NCBI GenBank assembly: GCA_021798935.1
Contig: JAJZBL010000002.1
Coordinates: 108,561 to 172,560, forward strand
Source of the DNA: Microcaldota archaeon
GTDB taxonomy: Archaea; Micrarchaeota; Micrarchaeia; Micrarchaeales; Micrarchaeaceae
Direction: 5' to 3'
Length of the DNA: 64,000 bases
Shown here: positions 45,584 to 54,971 of the stretch, piece after piece
How the letters are laid out: the number at the start of each line of letters is the position of its first letter
Position numbering within the stretch: the stretch's first letter is position 1
Notes under the pieces: model-generated
What the model saw: the letters and a program-made list of their open reading frames with translations, nothing else
Told to the model about the DNA's origin: nothing
Database searches by the model: none
Translations under genes and position numbers: made by a program

Positions 45584-47974
45584 ATGAACAAGAAGATAGC
45601 TATTTTGATTTTAGTTGCAGTCATGGCGATAATCTTTATAGGGTTGTTTGTTTATCTCGCCAGCTTGTTCGCACAGATAAAGCCACCAGTAGCACCTGTA
45701 TTGAAGTATATAGCACCTAGCGAAAATGTGTATTTGACAGGGCAGAATCTGCTATTCTACAATTACAGCTATGACATGATGCCATACACCCTTTTAGATT
45801 ACGCCGCCTCAAATGTAACAGGATTATACATAAATGAATCATTATTGCAGAAGTCTCCTCCCTCTTACAATAATATATATGTGTTGAATTATACCGATGA
45901 CTGCCTGTCTTGCTCTAATCCAAATTCTGAGGTAAATTATATTGCACGAGACCTTATAAAATATAATATTATAAGCAATTACAGCCAAGTTGAAGTGGTA
46001 CATGCTTCACAGGTTGCTTCTATACCAAATAACTCTATACTTCTGATAATAAACGGCAGATTGCCTACCTCAATGATGGATAACTATAGTTTATCTGAAA
46101 ACAACCCACAATTGGCAAGATTTTATAATGAAAGCAACACTACAATATTAGGGTATGCGCTGATGAAAGGCCTTTCAGTAATTTATGTTGGAGAGGATTT
46201 CTCAAAGCTGGTTGGTCCAGGTGATATAGTAGTTAGCAACAGCAGGATGCCTTCTTACCTTTCAACATCCGGTGTTTCTCCTATTGCTAAGGTTAATGGA
46301 TTTTATTTCACTAATCGCACATTTGTATTTAACAATGGCAAAACCTATGGCCCTGTATCATATACAAATGTCTACAATGGAACCATAATTGCATTTTCTA
46401 ATTATCTAAATTCATGGCCTAACTTAAATGATTCAGCTTACGATATAGCTAAATCTATATCACAATTATACTGGATTCCGGATTATGTCTCAGGAACCGG
46501 CACAGTGAATGTAGGATTTAACAATGTAGTATCTGGTTCACAGGGAATATTCCTGAATAGCAGCCCTATAAGCTATTCGTATTCTTTTATAAACAAGCTA
46601 AATTCTGGAGTGATAAGGATAGTGGCCTATACCAATGACACTTATGGATTTGGGAACGGATCAATTTACAATTACCTTACTTATAAGCCAAGTTACAAAA
46701 TATATGGTAAATTAGGCATACAGAATGATGTTGTGGCGGGGTCTACAGATCCTGTAAGCATGGAAATCTTCACCGGTTCATCAAGCAATGTAAATATAGT
46801 ACCACATTTGTCAATTTATTATACCAACATGACAAAATTCAAGGACATCTACTTGACCTCTTTTGAGGCTTCTGGCAACTTTTCTTTAATACAGTATAAA
46901 ACATTCACATTGCCTCCAGGTCAATATATAGCAATCCTAAAAAATGACTTAGATTTTGATTACGCTTCTGCACTATTTACAGTGCCACCTATTTCAATAA
47001 CTATGTCACCGCACTTTACAAAGAACGTGTTTATATTCACAGTATATTCCCAAGGAAAGCCTATTTCAGGGATTCCTTATTCGATAAATTTAGATGGAAA
47101 ATACACAGAGAATGGCACAATAGAGAATGGAGTTATAAATTATACATTGCCAAAGACAGCACCTAAGCTTACCACTAAATCGACATTCAACTTGAATATG
47201 CTCTCAACAGATTTCACTAGTACGGCAACACCCCCTGTTTTCCATATAAACTCCGAATATATAGAAGCAGGAATAGTTTTCCTTGTAGCTTTCATAGTTA
47301 TAGTATTTGTGCATCCTGCACCTAGAGATGAATTTTATATTGATATATCCAACCTTCCTGTAGCCAAAAAGCAGGATGTCCGCTTAAAGGATGTAGATTT
47401 GATTGGTGCATTTGACAAGCTTAATACTTATTACCATTGGAGGTATATGCCTTTGACAGTAAAGGAATTCAGGACCGCGGTATCAAATTACATACGTGTT
47501 AATAACATACCTGTAAACCTCACTTTGAATAACATAAACACTTTGCTTACGCAGCTGGTAGAAAAAGGTGAGTTGCTCACTATACGCAATTTATATGCAC
47601 CAAAATCGTGGATAACCCTAAGCAACCATGACATCGCTTACTTGGCTATATTTAAAGAGCTTAGGATGTTCATGATATCTCATGCAATAACTTTCACAGA
47701 CCTGGATGCAAATGAGAATGCAGATATGGTAATAGCAATGAAGGACCAGAAGGCAAATATAATAATATACTCAAAGACATCAAAGTTCAAGGAAATATCA
47801 ATAACTCCGGGAATAAAGACTTTCATAGTATTCCTAAATGAAGAGGAGATGAGCAGGTTCAAGGAAACCGTATACAATTTATCTTCTTATGATATGGACT
47901 TGTTCAGGATTTACCTGTCTTCAGGATTACTTAAATTAGTAGATTTAGACCATTTAGGAGACTTGCTCGCCTGA
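45584..47974 (+). CDS. Large bitopic membrane protein with cytoplasmic winged-helix-like tail
   Basis: 796 aa. Signal anchor at residues 4-31, an exported domain of ~540 residues with many N-x-S/T sequons, a second helix (AGIVFLVAFIVIVFVHP, ~575-590) and a ~200-aa cytoplasmic part containing a possible winged helix (NNINTLLTQLVEKGELLTI). Last gene of the cluster; its 3' end overlaps the convergent Top6B gene by 21 bp. Perhaps a surface sensor or coupling protein; no family recognised. Confidence 0.5.
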   Translation: MNKKIAILILVAVMAIIFIGLFVYLASLFAQIKPPVAPVLKYIAPSENVYLTGQNLLFYNYSYDMMPYTLLDYAASNVTGLYINESLLQKSPPSYNNIYVLNYTDDCLSCSNPNSEVNYIARDLIKYNIISNYSQVEVVHASQVASIPNNSILLIINGRLPTSMMDNYSLSENNPQLARFYNESNTTILGYALMKGLSVIYVGEDFSKLVGPGDIVVSNSRMPSYLSTSGVSPIAKVNGFYFTNRTFVFNNGKTYGPVSYTNVYNGTIIAFSNYLNSWPNLNDSAYDIAKSISQLYWIPDYVSGTGTVNVGFNNVVSGSQGIFLNSSPISYSYSFINKLNSGVIRIVAYTNDTYGFGNGSIYNYLTYKPSYKIYGKLGIQNDVVAGSTDPVSMEIFTGSSSNVNIVPHLSIYYTNMTKFKDIYLTSFEASGNFSLIQYKTFTLPPGQYIAILKNDLDFDYASALFTVPPISITMSPHFTKNVFIFTVYSQGKPISGIPYSINLDGKYTENGTIENGVINYTLPKTAPKLTTKSTFNLNMLSTDFTSTATPPVFHINSEYIEAGIVFLVAFIVIVFVHPAPRDEFYIDISNLPVAKKQDVRLKDVDLIGAFDKLNTYYHWRYMPLTVKEFRTAVSNYIRVNNIPVNLTLNNINTLLTQLVEKGELLTIRNLYAPKSWITLSNHDIAYLAIFKELRMFMISHAITFTDLDANENADMVIAMKDQKANIIIYSKTSKFKEISITPGIKTFIVFLNEEEMSRFKETVYNLSSYDMDLFRIYLSSGLLKLVDLDHLGDLLA

Positions 47975-49561
47975 AGCATCATCTTCTTTGCCTTTTCCCT
48001 TTATGTAATGCGATTCTATCAGTTTTGACAGCTTTTCTTTTATCATATTCTTATCCATATCGGTAATAAATGAAAGGTCTGAAGACAGGTGGTCTACATA
48101 TTTCATTATTGATTTGTACTTGCTCATCTCTATTTTATCCATCTCCTTATTCTTTAAGTAATGGTGCATTTCCCTAGCACAATCCATCAATGTGAACTTT
48201 ATCTCGTTTACTATTGACTGGTCCTGCTGTATGGACTCTTTTCCAACACCTGAATAAGGTATGTATATGGAAGACATATTCACCATTATGCTTATAGGCT
48301 GCTTTTCCAAATCTATATTATACCTTTTCCACGATACTTTCTTTACAGCTTCGGTAATTGCACAGCTTCCTGCATCGAATAGCAGAGGCACTTTATTAGC
48401 GAATCTCATAATATTTGATGTGTAATCATTTTCTTCCATTTTCTTTCCTGCATTTCCTCCTATGGCTATTGCAGATTCTATTATAAATGGTATTCCTCCA
48501 TAGAATACCTTGGGTTTTCTCTCAACTACAGATATATGCTCCGGATTGAGGATGTTTGAGATTGTAGCTCTTATCTGAGATTCGCCCAATATGTTCAATG
48601 AAGAGGCATCTGGAGCTATCCAATCTATTTTCTTGAATGAATTGATGAGCTTTTCTGCATCATCCCAATTTATCTCTGATGGTGGCTTGTCAAAATCTAT
48701 ATCGCATATTTTCTTCAATTCTTCGATTTTCTTAGGGCTTATTCGAGTAAATGAATTTTGGAGAAAAGTTGAAATCTTCTTCTCTTGCGACACTTGCGAA
48801 AACTCTATTATATCGTTTATGGACAAACCTAAGGGGTGAGGCTTCACTTCCTTTGGTCTCTTAGGTATTGCATTTACAGAACGGGTGAAAATATATCTTT
48901 CTAGTTTAGGGTCAATAAAGGTTATCTGACAATGGGGATTGACTAGCGCAGTCCTTTTTAAGTACTCATAAACACCTCTGTCCCCATTCTCATATTTTAC
49001 CTCCCCAAAAATTCCTGCAACCGTGAGGCCTGTATGCTTTGGCTCAGTATCATGCATATTGGATATTATAGGGGTGTTGTCAAGAGTGTTGATTGACAAA
49101 TCGCATTCGTAAGATTCGTTTAAAGTTGTTGATTGTATATGTATAGGCTTTCCAGTTGTTATGCTTGAGAACAAGGTACATCCTGCAGCACCTATACCCT
49201 GCTGGCCTCTCTGCTGCTTGTAAGAATTGAATTTTGTGCCTGCAAGTATTGTTGCCAACGCTTTACCTATATATTTCTTAGGTATGCCTGGGCCATTATC
49301 CTCAACCAATATTTCATATTTGCTATCGCCTGCTTCCTTTATAACCACCGTTATATCTGGAAGTATCCCTGCTTCTTCACATGCATCCAATGAATTAGTC
49401 ACGTATTCGTGTACTATTGTTACCATAGAGTGAGCTAGGCCAGAATAGCCTAGCATCTGCTTGTTCTTCTTGAAGAATTCAGAAATTGAATGCTCCTTAA
49501 ACTTATTAAATATTGAATCTGCACTTCCTGTTGCTTCATTGGGGTTGTTAATTGAGGGCAT
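47954..49561 (-). CDS. top6B: DNA topoisomerase VI subunit B
   Basis: GHKL ATPase subunit of type IIB topoisomerase. Bergerat motifs: HEYVTNSLDACEEAG, VEDNGPGIP, and QQRGQQGIGAAGCTL. The middle H2TH-like and transducer domains follow (KKIEELKKICDIDFD ... SQIRATISNILNPEH). 535 aa is normal. The partner subunit A is not in the window. Confidence 0.94.
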   Translation of the reverse strand: MPSINNPNEATGSADSIFNKFKEHSISEFFKKNKQMLGYSGLAHSMVTIVHEYVTNSLDACEEAGILPDITVVIKEAGDSKYEILVEDNGPGIPKKYIGKALATILAGTKFNSYKQQRGQQGIGAAGCTLFSSITTGKPIHIQSTTLNESYECDLSINTLDNTPIISNMHDTEPKHTGLTVAGIFGEVKYENGDRGVYEYLKRTALVNPHCQITFIDPKLERYIFTRSVNAIPKRPKEVKPHPLGLSINDIIEFSQVSQEKKISTFLQNSFTRISPKKIEELKKICDIDFDKPPSEINWDDAEKLINSFKKIDWIAPDASSLNILGESQIRATISNILNPEHISVVERKPKVFYGGIPFIIESAIAIGGNAGKKMEENDYTSNIMRFANKVPLLFDAGSCAITEAVKKVSWKRYNIDLEKQPISIMVNMSSIYIPYSGVGKESIQQDQSIVNEIKFTLMDCAREMHHYLKNKEMDKIEMSKYKSIMKYVDHLSSDLSFITDMDKNMIKEKLSKLIESHYIKGKGKEDDASGEQVS

Positions 49562-49566
49562 TGCTA

Positions 49567-50091
49567 CTACACCTCGTTGCTCGCGGAGGCTTTTCTGTAT
49601 TTTCTATGAGCTGCTTCCATCCTGCGATAAGCAAGCCTATGCGAACCACCTTCTATTAAGGTCTTTGCAGCTGTCTCAGCTTCAGCGATGTTATCTGCTT
49701 TGCCTATAAAGCATATAGTATCTCCATATATACTCAAGAATGCAGAACTAACTTCTTCTATGTACTTTTTGGCCTTTCCATTATTGCCTATCAGCCTTGC
49801 TTTAATCTCTATTCTCCTATTTTTATTTTTAGCATAATCTCCAAGGTCTATAAAGGTGAAATAGAATTCATCGTTCAGCAGCTTTTCCGCTATGTCTATG
49901 CTAAACCCCCTGCCAAATGCATATATTATATTTTTGGCGTTGAATTCATCGAATGCCTCCCCTTCTATTTCTATGCTGTTGTTTTGATTAATTTTAAGGT
50001 TGCAGTTGCATATCTTCTTCAATTTACTGAATAACTCGTGATTTGATTTTAGTAATTTTACTCTTTCCGCAGGTATATAAACTTCTTGCAT
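49567..50091 (-). CDS. KH-domain RNA-binding protein (Dim2/Pno1-like)
   Basis: 174 aa from ATG 50091 (an upstream ATG at 50103 is in frame). Two KH-like units: the second has RLIGNNGKAKKYIEEVSSAF then YGDTICFIG, the GxxG-type loop GNNGKA. The C-terminus ends in HRLAYRRMEAAHRKYRK. Archaeal Pno1/Dim2 homologues act in small-subunit rRNA processing. Precedes Top6B by 5 bp. Confidence 0.8.
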   Translation of the reverse strand: MQEVYIPAERVKLLKSNHELFSKLKKICNCNLKINQNNSIEIEGEAFDEFNAKNIIYAFGRGFSIDIAEKLLNDEFYFTFIDLGDYAKNKNRRIEIKARLIGNNGKAKKYIEEVSSAFLSIYGDTICFIGKADNIAEAETAAKTLIEGGSHRLAYRRMEAAHRKYRKASASNEV

Positions 50092-50103
50092 ATTGATCAT
50101 CAC

Positions 50104-50306
50104 TTGATATATTAGCTATAAATATCTATATTGAATTTATAGCAATTCATATTTATTTATTCGCTGTGGATGAAAGGTTGCTTGTTCCATATATAAATAT
50201 CGTGGAATACCATAAAAGTTGCTAATTTTATGTAGTTATCGAATAAAATAACGTTTAATGTCTAATATGTATTAGTCAATATTTAAACTTTTTATAACAA
50301 TGTGTA
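50104..50306. other. Divergent intergenic region
   Basis: 203 bp, AT-rich, with TATA-like TATAAATAT runs for both flanking genes. No ORF or RNA gene recognised. Confidence 0.3.
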
Positions 50307-52097
50307 ATGATCAATATGGCAACTTTAACGGATGCTAGGTTAACTTCTAAAGTTGAGATTACTGGAATCTCATTTTCACTAGGCAGCTATTCTATATCAA
50401 GCAGAGAGAAAGTAAGTTCTATAGTTGATAGCAGCAAACTTAAAGACGAGACAGATAAGGTCATTCTTGGATTGGGAATAAACAGGACAAGTGTTGCTGC
50501 AAAAGGAGAGGATGTCATAACAAATGCAGCACTTGCGATAATCAAGCTGATAGTCTCTTACAATGTTGACACATCAAAGGTATCAAACATGGTGATAGCA
50601 ACCGAGACACCTCATGATATATCGCAAAGCATGGTAAACCCTGTATTGAAATTAGCAAACAAACTGATAGACAAGCTAAACAGCAATGGCTACAGTATCA
50701 AGCACCTCAATCCTGATATAGGCATGCATATACAGTCCGCCTGCACATCCGCAGGCTCTGCGATATCAAATTATGCAATAAACGGGCTGAAGGGATACGC
50801 TATAATAGTTGCAACAGACAATGCAGAGTATAAGCTTGGCACTTCTGCAGATGAAACTGGAGGATTCGGTGCCGTTGCAGTTCTACTTGAGCCTTATGAA
50901 AAAGGCAAAAAGGGGATAATTTTAGTAGATGAAGTAGGGCATTATTCCGATGAAGTTCCTGATTTCATAAAGGTTATCTTTGATGATAATTATTCATCTT
51001 CAGGATTAAGCTTGGTAGCTCGGTATCCTATAGTATTTGGCAAATTCTCAGAAGAAGCTTATTCCCTGGCTATATTCGAAGCACTTAAAAGGATATCTGA
51101 GAATACAGGGATTCCAATAAACAACAGAAAGATGCTTGAGAGCTATGATCTAATATCCCATTTGCCTTATCCAAAGATACCTGAAAAGCTGCTCGCATAC
51201 CTCATAAGGCACCTGAGCAGGACGGATAGCAGCTTAAAAGAAGATTTGTCAAAGGAACTGAACAGCAAGGAAGCATCAAATGCCTTACTTATGGAAAGCT
51301 TCCTTCCAGGGTTTGACAATCTTGAGGAGGAATTTAAATTCATAATAAAGTTCGAAAGCCTTTACAACAATGCGATAGGGCTTTCTTCTGAGATAAAAGA
51401 TAGAATGTCAGAAAGGCGGAATGAGCTGGATTCATTCTTGAACTCTAGGGATACAGTGGATAAAGTAAGAAGTATAATCGGGGAAATCGACAATATAATT
51501 TCGGAATTCGATTATAACAAAGATATATCTGGGTTGCTTGGAAGTTGCAAAGATTCCTTCTCGAGCTTATTGGGAAATAATAATGTCAGCGAGCAGGACA
51601 TTGAAAATGCCTTCAAGCCGGTTATGGATGTGATAAATGAATTTGAAAAAGAGGATAACACATATAACAAGAGTATAAGGTCATCCAAAATATTCAAGCA
51701 GATAAAAGAAGAACTTCATATAGAAGAGGCTGTAAAGCTTTCAAAGGAGATAGGCAACATATATACAGGCTCAATACTGATAGGCTTGATAAGTTACCTT
51801 ACAAGTGTGGACAAGCCGAAAAGCAACCTTCTGCTTACTTTTTATGGAAGTGGATTTGAGTCATATGTAATTGAAGCAATTCCAAATATAGACCAAAATT
51901 TCATCTCTAATCTTAAAAGAAATATAAATAATGAATTTGGCAAGCAGAAAATGATAGATGGAGATACTTATATAAAAATAAGAAAAAATGCCTACAATGA
52001 TGCAAACATACCTCTTTCAAGAGACAATATATTCAGGGTTGATCTTATAAACGAGGACTTGTTCCTGAATGAAATTAAAAAGTACAGAGATCAATAA
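50307..52097 (+). CDS. Hydroxymethylglutaryl-CoA synthase with a long helical insert
   Basis: Mevalonate-pathway enzyme. Catalytic residues: Glu68 (AAKGEDVITNAA), Cys146 (QSACTSAG) and His285 (ISHLPYPKIP). The C-terminal NIYTGSILIGLISYL and FYGSGFESY are the expected closing motifs. Length 596 aa is far above the ~350 aa of most archaeal enzymes: an insertion of ~170 charged, helical residues (about 320-490) separates the two halves. It overlaps the next convergent gene by 7 bp. Confidence 0.83.
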   Translation: MINMATLTDARLTSKVEITGISFSLGSYSISSREKVSSIVDSSKLKDETDKVILGLGINRTSVAAKGEDVITNAALAIIKLIVSYNVDTSKVSNMVIATETPHDISQSMVNPVLKLANKLIDKLNSNGYSIKHLNPDIGMHIQSACTSAGSAISNYAINGLKGYAIIVATDNAEYKLGTSADETGGFGAVAVLLEPYEKGKKGIILVDEVGHYSDEVPDFIKVIFDDNYSSSGLSLVARYPIVFGKFSEEAYSLAIFEALKRISENTGIPINNRKMLESYDLISHLPYPKIPEKLLAYLIRHLSRTDSSLKEDLSKELNSKEASNALLMESFLPGFDNLEEEFKFIIKFESLYNNAIGLSSEIKDRMSERRNELDSFLNSRDTVDKVRSIIGEIDNIISEFDYNKDISGLLGSCKDSFSSLLGNNNVSEQDIENAFKPVMDVINEFEKEDNTYNKSIRSSKIFKQIKEELHIEEAVKLSKEIGNIYTGSILIGLISYLTSVDKPKSNLLLTFYGSGFESYVIEAIPNIDQNFISNLKRNINNEFGKQKMIDGDTYIKIRKNAYNDANIPLSRDNIFRVDLINEDLFLNEIKKYRDQ

Positions 52098-52552
52098 AAT
52101 TTTTTCCCTTTTGGGGCTTTGTATTTGTACTTTGTTTTTAGTTCTGGAAATGCCTTGAGCATTGTTGGCAATTCGATATTTGAACTCAGTTTCATATATT
52201 TTAAGGATTTGTTTAACAGATAGGATCTGGCAAAAGGCACCACAACTTGTGTCTTGCAAGCTTTTGACAAGCTATCTTTTACCTGTTTCGTATCTATAAG
52301 AGAAGCCAGCTTAGGCAGTCCTTTGTACCCTGTTCCGGATTGCTTTGCTATGTTTTTGGCTAAAGAATCTATCGAGTCTATGTCTATGCCTAAAAATTTG
52401 TATATTTTTGAATCTATTGAAGATTCTATTGAAGCTAAATTATAAACCACCTCTTCAGGTGTTATTTTTTCATCAATTGATATCCTCTTTATTGCAACCC
52501 AATCATTATATTTAACCGAGAAGTCAACATAGTTCTCTGGTCTCTCTTCCAT
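52091..52552 (-). CDS. Hypothetical protein, possibly DUF2666-like
   Basis: 153 aa from ATG 52552 (preceded by GTGAT). VDFSVKYNDWVAIKRISIDE, LASIESSIDSKIYKFLGID and a Lys-rich tail recall the archaeal DUF2666 family (tentative). Soluble, mostly helical, no catalytic motif. Overlaps nothing upstream if this start is right. Confidence 0.5.
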   Translation of the reverse strand: MEERPENYVDFSVKYNDWVAIKRISIDEKITPEEVVYNLASIESSIDSKIYKFLGIDIDSIDSLAKNIAKQSGTGYKGLPKLASLIDTKQVKDSLSKACKTQVVVPFARSYLLNKSLKYMKLSSNIELPTMLKAFPELKTKYKYKAPKGKKFY

Positions 52553-52556
52553 AATA

Positions 52557-52775
52557 TCACTTTTGTACAATGTAGTAACCAGCCACTTTTTCTCTTGCTA
52601 CTCTCTTTATCAAGCCTTTCTGTGTAAGTGTAATCAATGAATTTGTAACTAGCCCTTTTGGCCTGCTGCATTTTTTGGCTATATCATCTGCAGTCTTTAT
52701 TGACCCCTCTTTGGTCGCACCCATCGATTGCATTACATCAATTATCAATTGCTCTATATTAGATAATTCTGCCAT
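52557..52775 (-). CDS. Winged-helix DNA-binding protein
   Basis: 72 aa. KTADDIAKKCSRPKGLVTNS then LTQKGLIKRVAREKVAGYY is a compact winged helix. It is followed by the hypothetical gene and preceded by L40e on the same strand. Confidence 0.7.
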   Translation of the reverse strand: MAELSNIEQLIIDVMQSMGATKEGSIKTADDIAKKCSRPKGLVTNSLITLTQKGLIKRVAREKVAGYYIVQK

Positions 52776-52779
52776 TAGA

Positions 52780-52932
52780 TCACTTCTTAACTCTCGTATC
52801 CTTTCTCTTTGGCCTCAAATATGAAGATCCACATTTCCTGCACTTCTCCGCTCCTGCTTTATTCCTAGCTTTGCATTTCTTGCAAACCCAAATTTTTGAT
52901 AATGCCGCATCAGCTACTGCAAATTTTCCCAT
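52780..52932 (-). CDS. rpl40e: 50S ribosomal protein L40e
   Basis: 50-aa zinc-ribbon protein: IWVCKKCKARN ... EKCRKCGSSYLRPKRKD. The CxxC-x(n)-CxxC ribbon and basic tail match archaeal L40e. ATG 52932; overlaps none, 4 bp before the winged-helix gene. Confidence 0.9.
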   Translation of the reverse strand: MGKFAVADAALSKIWVCKKCKARNKAGAEKCRKCGSSYLRPKRKDTRVKK

Positions 52933-53067
52933 AATAAGCACCTTGATTGTACTACTTTAAAAATCAAATATTTAATATATTGTATTTTAATAATTTGACA
53001 CTTATAATTATTAGGCAAAATTTAAAAATATATAAGATGCAGCAGCGGGATTTATTGCGGTGTAACT

Positions 53068-54123
53068 ATGGTAAAAATTTATGTTTTAAGGCTAGGCCAC
53101 AGGCCAAAGAGGGACAAAAGAGTGACAACACACGTTGGGCTTGTCGCAAGAACATTTGGTGCGGATAGATTTGTTCTTGTCGGATCTGATAGTAAGGTAA
53201 TATCTGGATTGAATAGTGTATCAAATAGATGGGGAGATGGAAAGTTCGAAGCAGAATCTATTAAAGATGGAAAAAAGTATGTGAATGAATGGAAAAAATC
53301 AGGTGGCTTTGTTGTACATCTTACAATGTATGGCTTAAATATATCAAATTTTGACATGGAAAAAATCAAAAATAAAGATCTTTTGGTGGTTGTCGGGGCT
53401 GAAAAAGTTGAACCATGGTATTATGAGAATGCCGATTATAATATCGCGGTTGCCAACCAGCCGCATAGCGAGGTCTCTGCATTGGCCATATTCCTTGATA
53501 GATATTACCAAGGCAAAGAGTTAGACAAGGAATATATTTCAAAACTTTCTATAAAGCCCATGAAAAAAGGGAAATATGTAACTGTGATACCTGATGAATT
53601 GGAATGCATTGACCTTCTCAAAAATGAAAAAGCAGATGATAAATTGCTTCAGCATTCAGAGGCAGTTTATAAACTGGCTATTGAAATTGGCAGAAAGGCT
53701 AACGCAAATTTAAAGCTGATAACTGCGGGTGCATTGCTTCATGACATAGGAAAAACCAAAGTAAAAGGATTAGACCATGGATATGTAGGGGCAGAAATTT
53801 TAAGAAGAAAGAGGATTAATGAGGAGATTGCAAAAATAGCAGAAAGGCATATAGGTGCGGGACTTACTAAAGAGGAGATAATAAAAAATAGGCTAAATAT
53901 CCCTAAAAAAGATTATATTCCAAGGACATTAGAAGAAAAAATAGTAGCTGAAGCAGATAACTTGATTAATGGTTCAAAAAAAGTAAACATAGAGAAAACA
54001 ATTGAAAGTTATAAGAAAGAAGGCTTGAATAATTCCGCTGAACGCATATTGAAGCTGCATGAAGAATTATCCAAAAAATGTAAAATTGACCTAAATAAAA
54101 TAGATTCAAATAATTTTAAATAA
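53068..54123 (+). CDS. trm56: tRNA (cytidine-56-2'-O)-methyltransferase fused to an HD domain
   Basis: Residues 1-~180 are the SPOUT enzyme aTrm56 (KIYVLRLGHRPKRDKRVTTH and FGADRFVLVG), which methylates C56 of the tRNA T-loop. Residues ~190-330 are an HD phosphohydrolase-like domain (LLQHSEAV ... LLHDIGKTK). Fusion of the two is known in some archaea. A TATA-like AAAATTTAAAAATATATAAG precedes the gene. Confidence 0.9.
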   Translation: MVKIYVLRLGHRPKRDKRVTTHVGLVARTFGADRFVLVGSDSKVISGLNSVSNRWGDGKFEAESIKDGKKYVNEWKKSGGFVVHLTMYGLNISNFDMEKIKNKDLLVVVGAEKVEPWYYENADYNIAVANQPHSEVSALAIFLDRYYQGKELDKEYISKLSIKPMKKGKYVTVIPDELECIDLLKNEKADDKLLQHSEAVYKLAIEIGRKANANLKLITAGALLHDIGKTKVKGLDHGYVGAEILRRKRINEEIAKIAERHIGAGLTKEEIIKNRLNIPKKDYIPRTLEEKIVAEADNLINGSKKVNIEKTIESYKKEGLNNSAERILKLHEELSKKCKIDLNKIDSNNFK

Positions 54124-54161
54124 TAAATAATTTTGAATAATTAGAGATAATAGAGCTGCTG

Positions 54162-54467
54162 TCACTCTATATCTATCCCTGATGCTTTATAACCTATATT
54201 TATCAATGCCGCCTTAGTGGCTTCCCTGTGGTCCCCCTGAAGTTCTATTTGATTTCCTTTATATGTGCCACCGCATGCCAATAGCCTTTTCAGGTCCTTG
54301 GTAGTTTCTTCTATAGAATTTGCAGCTATTCCTTCAATTACCGTCATCACTTTATTGAATTTGGCTTTCTTTTTATAAATCTTTATCTTGGTTTCTGTCT
54401 CTTTATCCAAGACATCACAAACACAAAGTTCTTTGGGCAGCCCACATTTAGGGCAAATTTCTGACAT
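54162..54467 (-). CDS. Translation initiation factor aIF1 (SUI1)
   Basis: 101 aa. N-terminal zinc-like CPKCGLPKELCVC, then the SUI1 fold: KIYKKKAKFNKVMTVIEGI and LLACGGTYKGNQIELQGDHR. Monitors start-codon selection. Adjacent to L29. Confidence 0.92.
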   Translation of the reverse strand: MSEICPKCGLPKELCVCDVLDKETETKIKIYKKKAKFNKVMTVIEGIAANSIEETTKDLKRLLACGGTYKGNQIELQGDHREATKAALINIGYKASGIDIE

Positions 54468-54469
54468 CT

Positions 54470-54673
54470 TTATTTTGCACCTCTTTCATTGAGAATTGTA
54501 AGTATACGTGCTACAGTCCTCTTTATATCTCTTATTTTCACAACTTTGCTTGATACTCCTGTAGCTGCAATCTTTCTTTTCTCAATAGCCTTCTCTAAGT
54601 TTAAATCATCTAACTTTGTTTTTAGTTCTTTGTCAGACAATCCTCTAAGTTCTTTCGCTTTTATAATAAGCAC
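54470..54673 (-). CDS. rpl29: 50S ribosomal protein L29
   Basis: 67 aa, helical hairpin. IIKAKELRGLSDKELKTKL and VVKIRDIKRTVARILTILNE are typical. Two bases upstream of aIF1, an L29-SUI1 pairing common in archaea. Confidence 0.92.
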   Translation of the reverse strand: MLIIKAKELRGLSDKELKTKLDDLNLEKAIEKRKIAATGVSSKVVKIRDIKRTVARILTILNERGAK

Positions 54674-54971
54674 CTCTATTTCTATTTAACTTTTTAATAT
54701 TATTAATATTAATACTTTTCGCTTAGCTTTTGCTTTTGTAATTGCAAACCTTACAAACTTGCCAGCTACTCCAGCTTAAAGCAACTTAATTTAATATAAA
54801 AATCATCATAAATTACTTTTTGTAGATGGAAAATTGCTTTATTTACCATCAAATTAGTTCATGTAATAGAAAAGTATAAATACATTTTCTTACAATCTTT
54901 TTTAACTCGATGGTTGAAAAGTCATAATTGCTACTTTTCCCGCGTTACTGCAGAGGTGCAGGAGGGATTCG
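54674..54971 (+). promoter_or_regulatory. L1 operon promoter and structured leader
   Basis: A TATA box AAGTATAAATAC at about 54873-54884 starts an mRNA near 54905. The leader holds a hairpin, GAAAAGT (54916-54922) with ACTTTTC (54933-54939), a tiny open frame ATG-GTT-GAA-AAG-TCA-TAA at 54910, and a GGAGG site 6 nt before the L1 ATG. Archaeal L1 represses its own mRNA, so the hairpin is a candidate binding site. Confidence 0.5.
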
